Source: Pardosa pseudoannulata (lineage: Eukaryota > Arthropoda > Arachnida > Araneae > Lycosidae). Taken from it: a stretch of DNA of 64,000 nt. The stretch lies in NCBI GenBank assembly GCA_032207245.1, contig CM063503.1, forward strand, positions 102,343,693-102,407,692. Reading direction: 5' to 3'. Both the position numbers and the translations under genes were made by a program. The notes beneath the pieces are model-generated. The model was not told where the DNA came from. It searched no databases and saw nothing but the letters and a program-made list of their open reading frames with translations. This document shows, piece after piece, positions 49,501-62,000 of the stretch (position 1 is the first letter of the stretch; each line of letters opens with the position of its first letter).

Positions 49501-52500
49501 TTCAAACAATTGTCTAAGTTTCAAAATGGTCATAATATTTTGGCTCTTCATTGTATAAATTTTAACAATGTTGTAATGAAGCTAGCAAATTAGAATATAA
49601 TTTATACATCTTTATTTAACAAGTATTTTTTTCCCTCGGGCATAGTACAAACTTTTTTTTAAAATTTGCTATTTAAATACATTTAAGTTTTGTTTCTGTT
49701 TAAGGTTTACACTTTGATGCAGAATCTTAAGGTAATTTGACTGATAAGTTTAATCCTGAGGAAGTTATATGGAGTCAAACGCACTTTTCTCCCTGTGAAA
49801 TTACTATCAATAAATCTATTTTGAAACAATTTTATTGAAAATTTGTAATAAAGAAACAATCTACAATATAGAAACACTATTTGCATTCACAGAATTCCGA
49901 TACAGAAAAAAATATTGGGATAGATTAAAAATTTAAAAAACATACAAAGGTACAGAGAAAGATAGACTAAAACCAGTTTGTTTCTTGTAAAGGATAGAAT
50001 CAAGATTTCAAGTTTGTGTGTAGAATAACAGAGGGAGTAGGGATTGGCAACTGTGCTCCATATAACGTTGCATATTAAAATTTTCAGTCGACTTTCTATC
50101 ATGATTAGACACCTGACATGGGAAGGGGCAATTAGATTCTCAGGAAGTTATCAAAGAGCATCCTTCCTTGTTGTTACATATGGGCAGTCATTTTATAAGC
50201 CTACTTGGCTATAGTGACCGTAGTTTATTAAAGAGGCTTGTTTACCTCCTACATGTTTAGTTATGAAAGATGATGATTCTGAAATCAGAGACAGCATCTT
50301 TGGCTTTATTCTATTTTAGGTTAAAATAAAACTAAACTTCTTGGTGCAACAGCCTACAAGGGGTCATAGCCCATGGTACCAATCTCCATTTTAAAGACCA
50401 AAGACCCTAAAGTATACCCTCGTTACGTGTGGTCAACCTTACCTGGAACCTCCAGTATTCAGATCCCAAGTATGCTTGGTCCTGAATTTATCCACCTACT
50501 AAAGGGATAAAAGGCTGAGTCAACCTTGGCCAGCCCAAGTACCCAAGAACCTTGGACCTGTAACTTTAGCATTACTGAGCTTCCAAGTTAGATTAAGGTT
50601 CATGCATTTTTTTCTCTGTAGACTTTTGGGATCAACCACTTCACCATCCTGTAAATTGAATCTATTTCTCAAACTTCTCTCATCTCTCTTTTGCTTTCAA
50701 GATTTTCAAAAATTGATAGTTTATTAAAATTGCTAAATCCAGTTTCTGATTGAAGGCAATTTGCTTTTAATTTCCACCTCTGGTTATCTGATTTGTTAGC
50801 CAGATATCCATATTTTTAGCATAATATCTGAAATTCAGCTAAAAACCAGATATCTTTTTCATCACTAGTAAAAAGGAAAGATTTATACAACACATTAAAA
50901 AAGGCTAAGAAATGTAGATAGCTTTTAAAAGTTGAATGAAACATTTTTTTTAGTGTTAAAATCTACAAGAGTGAACTAATGTAATTCACTGTTTCATATT
51001 GTTATAGGTCCCTATTTAAATATCTTGAAAGGTCATCTAACTTTAGGCAGAATGCAGTTGCACAAGTTTTGTAAAAGTTTTAAAAAATGAATAATAAAGG
51101 TGTAAACCCTGTTATTATTTTTATTATTTTTTTTTACTATGTTTAAATGTTTTAAATTAGCAAAAGTTTATCTTTTTCCACCTATTAGATGTTATTAGGA
51201 TATTCAAAAGTTATTAAATATTCATTTTTGTTAATGGTATATAACTTCTCATTGGTGATTAATTTATTTAATACAGAGATCGTCTCAAGAGACCAGATAA
51301 ACAGTTATATGTGCCAAGAGCTTTACGAAAGACTCCAGTAGAAAATAAATCAGTAAAAAATGATGAGTCAAAAGCAGGAAGCAAGAAGGTACCAAAGGGT
51401 GAAACTACTGTAAGAATCTTCCAACCACCTATAAATGAAAAAACTATATGTGGGGGTATCACACCAGAAAAACAGATATGCCAAGAACTAAATAAAAGGA
51501 AAATTGAAAGTGACAAAATAGAGCATTCAGATTTAAATAATGTTTCTGGTTCCAGTTGCAGTAGTATTCCATCTAACAAAAGTATTGTGAATGATACATT
51601 TGTTTCTGACTCTGCCATAAACTGTGTAAAAGATGCTGTCTTGAATGCTGTAAACACTGTTCCACCAATATCTCTTAATGCAGATAACAAAACTTCTGTA
51701 AATACCATTGAAGAAACTGATAACTTTGTAGAAGACTGTATAGAAAACCACATTTTTTATGAAAAGGGTGATATATCAAAAGAAGTTGAAATATGTTCTA
51801 ATACTGTAGAGAATCATCGTTTCAGTGATAAAGAGAGTAATAGCATTGAAAAAACAAGAGTTAAATCAGATAATAGTAAAATTTTAATTTCTAAGGATGA
51901 CAATGTAGTGTCAGCAGCACCTGTGAATTCATCAGAAAATAGATTACAAGATACAGAAGTTAAAATATGTTCTGTTACTGCAGAGAATCATAGTTTTAGT
52001 GATAAACAGCTTAATGACATTGAAAAATCAACAGTCGAATCAGAAAATGACAAAATTTTAATTTCTAAGGATAGTGAAAAAGTGACAGCAGAACCTACAA
52101 ATTCATCAGAAAGTAAATTGCAAGTTACAGAGTCTTCAAACATAGTAGTTCATGAAGTATTAAAAGATCATCATTCTTTTGATGGAACCTCAGTGCAAAG
52201 AACTGTTGAACATGCTTGTGTCTCTTCAGAAAATCCAGAAGATTCTTGGGAGACAATGTTTAATGATGATGGAGAATGCTTGGATCCAAAATTTATTAAA
52301 GAGGTCAGTAATTTGATTTTTATACACAGTATCAATCCTTATTAATTTAAATAACCTTAACAATTTGCCTCAGTATTGATTCTGGCTCTATAGGTTCTTA
52401 ACCTTTTGCACTCAGATGCTGTATGTGACTCAACATGTTAGCATTAGCATAAGCTCATCTGTCAAACCACACTTAACAAGGGGGTTTGCCATGAAGGAAA

Positions 52501-55500
52501 ATGAAATGTTTGTCATTTTTTTTAATAAGTAAGAAGTAAGTCAAAGCATCTCTGGCAAAGAAATAACAAGTTGGATTTTTTATGCAAGAAGTCTTAAGTT
52601 CAAATCCCTGCATGAGCATTGCAGAATTTCAATTTAATTTAATTACATTTGTTTTTTGTTCTTGAAATAACTAGAACTTAATTCTACTGAAACAATGTTC
52701 CACAAATTTCTACTTCTGTATTAAAGAGCAAGTGACTCAGTATAATTGTCACCTCTCCATTCCATGAAACAAGTTTTGAGTAATTCTATGACTATATATG
52801 TGACAATATATAAGAAATAAATGTTCATTGCTCATAGTTTTAACTCTACTTATATAAACATATTTTATTAAGTAGAATATTACAAAATTGACACAAAGCT
52901 GTAAGGATTATTTTCCCTTTCACAGTTCTCAAATGTGCTTAACTGTCTGGCTGCTCATTCATTGACATGCATTTATTACTTCTATTTAATTTCAGAATTT
53001 TTTTATTTATATGATTAAATCTAAATCTGATTGGTATTTTAAAAGTATACTGTTGTTCAATTTGCATTGTGACACAACAATGATGTAATTCATAAACTAT
53101 ATTCTTATTGTGTTTATCATTATTCTGTAGTTTTTAGTTATTTCTTATTATGAATAAGTAAATTATCAACGTATTTGTGAAGGATTCCCAACCATATATA
53201 GTGGTCTTCATTGTGAGGATATATTATGAATAGGATTGAAACTTGTTGTCATCTTTATGAGCAAAAATTTTGTTCTGCTTATTATATTCCTTAAGTTAGT
53301 ATTTCCTATACTAACGTTTGTACCTATAAACAGCTTTCACTGCTCAAACTCTGTAAACTGTTGGTATCTGCTTCTTAATCTATAATTATAATCATAATTT
53401 ACTGATGATATCACACTTTGTTTAAAAATGATATTCTGTATTAAATAGATTTTGCTAAATCATTAATAATGTTTTATTTTGTTCTGTATTTTGGTGTTGA
53501 CTGCTTACTACTACTATTTAATAATTTGTTATTATAATTTGACAATTAAGATGTTTTGTTACATTTTAGTTGAGTGATATCACAGGAAGAATTGACCTGA
53601 CAGTGGCTAAAAGTGATTATTCTGATTATCAACCAGTATCTAGGTCTATGACAGATGGTATGCTCTTTTTTTCCAGGATTCTTTATTTCTATAATATTAA
53701 AAAGCATGTGTTATCTTGGGAATTTAGATATAAAGAGTACAAATGCTGCAGACATGCTAACCACTCCAGAGTTGCTCAGGAGAAATGAGAAAATTTGATA
53801 ACTCTGGAAACTCCTGAGATTGCTCCAGAAAATAACAAAACTTTAAAACAGCTAAAAGATTACAATTCAGCAATTAAATACAAAGTTTTGCAAAAAATAA
53901 TGCTGAATATTACTCTTTTCATACAGTAATGCTGCATGTTAAAAGTTTTCAGTACTGTGCAGAAAAACCAAACTGAATTTAGGTCAAATTTGAGTAGACA
54001 AACTCTAGAATCCCTGATGATAGAAAAATGGAAATATTTTAATCAGGGTCAATGTTGCTATAAGAAACACTTCTGAAAAATAAGTTGTTAAAAGTTAAAA
54101 AAGCTAATACTCATAAGTTTTTAAATGCATAAATTTTAATTTACATTTTACATTGATTACTGTATAAATATTTTAAATTTAACTCTAATTTAGAAACCAA
54201 TAAGATATGTACTTATGTATAATCTGTAATTAGCATGTTGAAATTTCAAACCACGCTGTTGCTCCTGACACAAGTGCCTGAATGTTGGCATGTCTGCAAA
54301 TGCATGAATTTAACTAGAAAGGGATATACTTCATAAAGAATGCATATCTATGTGTTATTTACATTGACAACATCATAAAACCTCATTTCATACTATAGCA
54401 TTCATGTGGGGCACATTTTACATTCTCAAGTTTGAGTCTAATTATCCCTCTTAATGCTAAAAATTGACTGTGTAGTGTTCCAAGCCAAATAAAACCATCT
54501 TCTTCAATGGAATAAGCTATTTTTGAAAGATATCTATATACATAACACTTTTAAATTTTCTAACAAGAATGGATGTGTAATATTGTTGCAATAAGCATTA
54601 TATATGGTATGGATAACACTAATAATAATTTCTTTTTTCAGAATACAACAACATTGTGGAACTCTTTGGTTTTCCTGTAGAATTTAGCACTCAAGATTTA
54701 ACATCAGCATTCTCAATGTTTCAGTAAGTTATACATATTCTTGTGGAGATTATTTATTAGAAAATTCCATTTAAAAAAAATAAATAAAAAATAAGTGCCT
54801 ATATGACTTAAATTATGATATGGAAATTTTGTAATCTTAAAAATGTGTAATATCTTTTTGGATATTGATGAGATAAAATGTTTCATTTTTCTGACAATCA
54901 CAGTAAAAGTCCCTAGCAGATTAACATGCTAATAAATTAAACTTGTATGGTAAAGACTCCACTTTCTCATACTCTTATTTTGATAATGGCAAGTAGTATG
55001 CCCTATTCAAAACAATTCATACTTTAAATTTTTTTAATATTACCTTATCAATCTGAGACTCAAATTTCTATCTCAAAGCATATGGAACTCCTCAAAATTT
55101 TATAAATGTTGGTAATCAGCATCCTTATAGAATTTAAATGATCAAGAATAAGTTTCAATCTCTTTTTAAGCAGTATCAGTTTAATCACTCAAACTATGTA
55201 GTTTCTAGTAAATTTATAACCTAGGATACTACAGTTGGTAGACAAATTATTAAGAACATGTCTCGAATTTTTGCATTTAAAAGTACAGGGTGTTTCATAT
55301 TGAATAGGACAAAAAGAAAACATGACTGTCAACGTTGTAATTAATATATTTAGAAAATTCAAATTTACCTCAAAACTACATTTATTCAAGTTTCTACAGG
55401 TGTTCAATATGTGCCCCTCCAGTGAAACGACAAATGTCTACACAGTAATCAAGCTCCTGCCACACTCGTGATAGCATATCCTCTGTGATGGAATTCAACA

Positions 55501-58500
55501 CTGCAGTTATCTGCTGCTTCAGTTCCTCTAAGTCTTGAGGAAAGGAACACACAAACACCTTGTCTTTAACGAAACCCCAGAGAAAAAAAATCACAGAGCA
55601 TTAGATCTGGGGATCTCGGCAGCCAATGAAGTCATTTCAAATCCTGTGGCTCAGCACAGCCAATCCAGTGATGGGGTAGACGTTCGTTCAGGAACTCACG
55701 TACGTTTTTATTCCAATATGGAGGAGCACCATCTTGCTGCAAAATGAAATTAGGAACACCTTCCTCCAGCTGGGGGAGCAACCACTCAGAGAGCATGTCT
55801 TGGTAAATGTCCCCATTAATCGATTTTTCAGCAAAGAAAAATGGACCAAAAACACAACTGTTTGATAAAGTGCAGAAAACGTTCACCTTGAGAGAATCAC
55901 GCTGATGTTCTAATGTTGCATGGACATTTTCCGTGCCCCAAAATCGCAAATTATGGCGATTAATATTGCCACATAACTGGAGCATGGCTTCATGGTAAAC
56001 ACCAGTGTGTTCTCAAAACCATTCACGTCGAGCTTTTCTTGAAATTTCACACAGAAGTTCTTACACAATGGTTTGTCAGTAGGTTTTAAAGCCTGGACCA
56101 TCTGATATCTGTATGGTTTGAATTGGAGACACTTCTGTAAACCACACCACACCCTTGTAGGAGGGACAGCCAGTTCTGCACCTGCATGTCGAGTTGATTT
56201 TGAGGGACTCTGTAAAAATGAATCGCGGAGTGTTTCAACCAGTTTGGGTTTTGTTTTTTTTTTGTCCTGGGCTTTTGTTCTTGCATAAGCAGCCGGTATT
56301 CTGGAACTGCTTCACCCACCTGCTTATCTTATGCTGATGTGGTGGTTCTTTATGAAATTTCATGCAAAAATGTCTTTACACAACAATTACCAAGGAGGTT
56401 TTGACATATTCGAAAATGCAGTACGCTATCTCCTGCATGGACAACATTTTGTTTAACAGCACCTCTAGCAGCGAGTTCATCATTCGATAATTTTTCTCTG
56501 TTGCCAAATAAAACTTCTATAATTGTAGTTGCAGAATAAATTTGTTTCGGCTAAATAAATCCATTACGGTAGTCACACTGCGCTCTTCTTTTTGTCCCAT
56601 TCAATATGAAACACCCTGTATAATTGAATGCTTAAAAAAAAAAGTAACTGGTTCTAGGACTCATAGGTATTTTTTATTTGCATGAGTGCATTAAGTCAAA
56701 TCTAATGCAAATAATCTTATCATTTAGTGATAAAAGTTCATTAAATATAAGCATTCTCATGTTTGGGTTATTTAAGTAAGAAAAAACTAGCAAAAAATGA
56801 CTCAAAATTATTCTATATGATCTCATTACAGCAGTGTTTTTAACAAATAAATATTAAAATAAAAGCAACCTTTCTTATTTGAAATTTGCACAGAATACAA
56901 GTATTTCCATCTATCTAAAACAAATCTAATGATTTTAGTGGCAGTACTAAATTTTAAAAATGAAAAAAATTTCAGATAATTAAAAAACTTGAGAAGTGTC
57001 CCTAATAATTTGGACATCTACTGTATCTTTGTCCTGTTTAGTGAAATATCTGTAACATAATCATCAACAAAATAAACATTTCCTTTGAAAAAAAACTAAT
57101 GTATTTTCTTTTCCAATTTCAAATACTTAGATGAGCCTTAAATTAATTATGTACACAACAATAAGAATAAATTTACAGAACTCACTACCACTTGATCTGT
57201 ATTTAAATTCAGTGTTAATGAAATAGAAATACACTCACCTGATTGCTATATTCTGTCCTTAGTTTCATAGTTTTGTCTCAACTTTGCAATTGTAGTACAT
57301 CTATTATACTTGTGTTTGAAAGTTGCAGTTAAAAATAGATTTATGAAAATATTTGGTTCAAAAGATGCCGAAAATTGTTTTATGTATTTGTTTCATTTTC
57401 TACAGAAAGTGAATTGGGTCTTTTTGTAAAATTAGTATTATTTCCTGAATATTTAGTATTTGTTTTTCATCAACATCAAACTTTATACTTAAATTGAATG
57501 TACAAAAGTGGCTAAATAAAGAGATATTTTCATAATTACATGCAACTAAGAGTATTTATTAAAAATATATATACCAGAAGCAATTAGGGGAGGATCAAAC
57601 ATGTAGGGTCTGCCTTATGGTATCAATGTCTTTTGGTTCAAATCTTACTCATGGATTAATCATGCCATTAGTAAGTAGCCTAAATAATCATATGATGCTG
57701 ATATTCAGTGCTGCAGTCCTTGAGTTCAAATTCCGCTACTGACGTGGATATCTGTTGCCATTGGAAATTGACTTTAAACAGGAAGATTTGTTCTCAAATG
57801 CCCTCTTGTAACAAAGTAGTAGGCTATATCATTGTGCCCTAAATAAGTCATCAATGCTTTGTAATCATTCAAAATAAACTTCTTTGTCTACTTAGATCTT
57901 GTTTTGTGAAAAGGCAGAGTAACATTTAGAACTATCTCTCAAAATTGCTCTAATGCATATCTAAGAACTAAAAGAAATAACTTTAAAACTATGTTTTATT
58001 TAAATTGTAACACATTAACAATTTTAACATTTTACTGTCATACAATGTTATTCTTTATAATGTGTAATTTTTATTAAATGGCCTAAAATGATCAGCCATT
58101 GTATTTCCTTGCAACAACTATTATTTTGAAAAAAAAAATTCCAACCAAGGTAGTATTAATATTTGTTTTAATTTATACTTATAAATAAAGCACAAATACA
58201 AAAAAAGCAAATTTTTTAATGTTCAATGTTTTATCCTACATAGCATTTACTAATATATTTAAGAACAAATGTTATGAATTTAATTTCAATATTTTATAAA
58301 TGTTTTTTAATAATGTATAAAATGTTTGCAATGTATTCTTTGAAATCATATATAAAAGCATACAAATTTGAAAAAAAATAGTATCGGATATCTGCATCCA
58401 GGGTACAAGGGAACTTTAGATATGGTGAAAGCACTATCCATTTCATCTCTAATGAATACTATGCTGTAAAAATAGAGAATATCGTATATCCTGCTTTATA

Positions 58501-58988
58501 GACTAATTTAATTAATAACTTTATAAAATTGATTTAGAAAACAAAACATTAACTTTTTGTTCTTGAATGATTGTATGTGTGATATGTCTATAGAATTTCA
58601 GTTATTCCAATATTAAAAATTTTCAGGGAAGCCAGTTATAATATCAAATGGGTTGATGATTGCCATGCTCTTGCAATTTTTTCTAGTCCTGTTATAGGTA
58701 TGTATTGTTTTCTAGATTTGGGTATAGATTGTAATTTTTAATAAATTTTAAAATTTTATTAATTTTTACTTTTGTGTACAAAGCCAAAAAAGTATTGTAA
58801 TCATAAAAAAATTTCAGTGTTCAGATTTCAACAAAATACCCATTTTGACTATGCCTGAATCAATTTTGACAAGATTCAGCATCACATCAGTATTTAATGC
58901 ACCAAAACTTTATGTTTGAAATTTTTAAATATCTATTTTAATTATCCCTGAATGAATTTCTGCTGCTATCAATGCTATGTCTGTAAGT

Positions 58989-59049
<61 letters not shown>

Positions 59050-62000
59050 TATGTTGTATAACTTAAAACTGATTAACTTGTAAAATGTGAAAATTTTGTA
59101 TTTTGGACTATTGTAACATGTCGTTTATACAACTATATTTTTGATTGCAATTTACTATATAATGAAAAATTTTATAACTAATATTAATGCTACCAGTCTC
59201 TGTCAAATGGTAGTACTTGAGCTCTACAATAATATAACTGGAAGATAATGATGGATTCACATGTAATTGAAACTATGCTTTTTTAAGTGCATTTTTAGAA
59301 AACAGAATTAAAATTATATGCAGAGAATAATTTTGAATTTTTACTGTTTTATTATTTCCTGGTGTGCAGTAAAAGTATTATAATCATGAAAATTTTTAGT
59401 GCATAACAGAATATTTATACATCAAAAATCTCAAAGGATATTAATACTGCTGGTCCCTGCCAAATGGTAGTACTTCAGCTCTCTACAGTCAACATCTTTA
59501 CCTTGAAAAACAAAACTAACTTAGAACTTTTAAGGGAATATACAAATGATAATTCTGATAATGTATTATAAAATCAAAATTAAAAGTTTATAATTTTAAT
59601 AATCACTTAAGTCGTAATAGATTTTTTGTGACATGTCATACCTATGCAGAATTGGTTATTGTAATTCTACCTTATGAACACCTGTCCCTTATTTTTTCTC
59701 AAATGGCAGATAGGAAAATAAGTATTTTTATAATTTATGATTGTCAGCATTCTGAATCAAACTATTTAAATTAACTTAAAGTTATTGACCTAGTTCTGTC
59801 AGTCTGTTTTCAAATATAGAGTTAAATGCAAAAATATAGATTGTTTTTTAAAAAAAAATATCCAAATATTGTAATTGCTAAGATCAAAGATGATTATTTA
59901 ACTCTAATATTTTGTACTGGGGCTGATAAACTGAACATAATATGATGGTATTATTAAATTTTTCTGTTTTCATAACAGCAAGTCAAGCTCTTGATTTGAA
60001 TCATCCTTTCATCAAAGTCCGTCCACTATCAGAAGGCACAAAAGAATCTAAAGAAAAAGCAAGATTTTGTGCTCGTAAGATTTTCTTTTAATTTACTTTC
60101 TCTGTCTCATCTTTTGAAACTTCACTTGTATTTCTTTTTAAAAAATTAATTTTGTTCCTCCATTTAAAAATTCATTCATCTTGAATATACAGTGGAATAG
60201 AAATTGAACATTTTCTGTTCCTCTGTATGCAAATTTGCCAGTAAAATCAAAATTATATAAGATATATTTTTAGATTTTACTGGCATACATACTACATAAT
60301 TTTAAGATAGAGCTTAAAATTTCCTTTATCCAGGTATTATTTTCATGAATTATGCATTATTTTCATATATGAAGATTCAAAGTCTTGTTATTCTCTATTA
60401 TTAATAACTGCATTATATTAAAGTGTTATAACATTGCTATCCTTTGTCAACTCTAGCTGAACTAATCCTTTGAGCTGTAGAGATGTTGGCAGAAGTAGTT
60501 ATCTATTCGATAATAAAGATCTCCAAACATACCAAAACTCTAAGCTGGGCTAAATGATTAAAACATAACAGATATATGTCATATGTTTTGATTATTTTGC
60601 AAACAGACCTAGTTATTAAATTAAGGAATTTTAAATAATTTGAATAATTTAATTATGCCAATTTAATGTCAATAAAAAATTATGACATTTGCAAGTATCA
60701 AAAAACTAATCAGTGGTGTTAATCTAATTATCAGTAGTATTTACTGTAATTTCTTCATTTGTGACAGTCATATAACTATTTTCAGCATCACTACTCTTAA
60801 TTTGACAAAATCAACGAACACTTTAATAATGTACAAAACAACAAATGCAACAACTAAATGCTCATTTCGTTACTAACTACATGGTTATGACTCCCTAGTT
60901 TTAAACATCTTTATAGAGATTACCTTTCTATCAACCTCTAGCTGATACTACAAAAAGTATCAAAGTCATTAGTCACATTTATCAACTAGTCTTTATGCCT
61001 TTCAAGATAATAAAGCTGCAACTGTAAGGGAATGTATATTTGCCACTAATGCATGATGCACATATCATTACATCATTGATGGCAATAACCTAAAACACTG
61101 TGATGTTCCCTATGTCATAAAAATCAAGTGATTAATTTTGAAAGGGAAGATTCTTTGTGATTTGTACATTTTAAAGCTCTGTTAATAAACAAATGTATAA
61201 CATGGTTTACCCAAATTTTTACACAGTCTCTTTTCTGTTTTCAGGTATGTTTGAAGTTCATAAACCACGTCCTGTAACTTCTGCAGCATTAGCTCGTCGT
61301 CTTGTTTCAGGTGCATTAGGCTTAAAAGTAAATGCTTCTAAAGAACAGAGAGATATGGAAAGAAACATGTTAAGAGAAGCCAGAGGTAGTTTAGTTTAAT
61401 TTAGTACCTGATTATGAAACTTTTCACACTTCTAAAAGTTATTTTCATAAGAGTAATTATTAGAATGATTTGTGTAATATTAATGTATTATTAATTTGAC
61501 AATTGAAATTTATTCAGTTTCAATGTTTCAATGGAAGATGGTTCACAAAGTGTACCCAGCTCCCTTTCTCCTCTCCTTCCCTCCAAAGAAAAAACTTGTA
61601 CTTGAAAAAATGAGTAATCTTTGTTTAAAAAAAAATTTTTTTTTTTCAGTATTTGCCATAGTAATTGATAACTTGCTTCCAAGGCAAAAGGATTTTTATA
61701 ATTATTGTCATTGTTGTGGAGAACTGTATTTTGATTACATCTTTTTAGGACCATTTTCTACTTTAAGATAACTTTTTAAACTTATATATGACTAAACTTT
61801 TAAAACATATAGGATTTTTATATCAATATATTATAGTTTATTTAAATTAACAAAACTTTAGTATGTTTAAATTCAGTTAGTCTTAAGAGATTAGCCTTCT
61901 TGGTACCAGTTGGTTTAGAGATAACAAAATTTAATTTAAAAGTATTATTTCGTATAAAAATATCTTTTCTTTCCAAATGTTTATTATAATTTTTTATAAT

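Noticed and set aside
51268..51753. 161-codon minus-strand frame
   Set aside because: Antisense shadow of the central exon of the R3HCC1-like gene.
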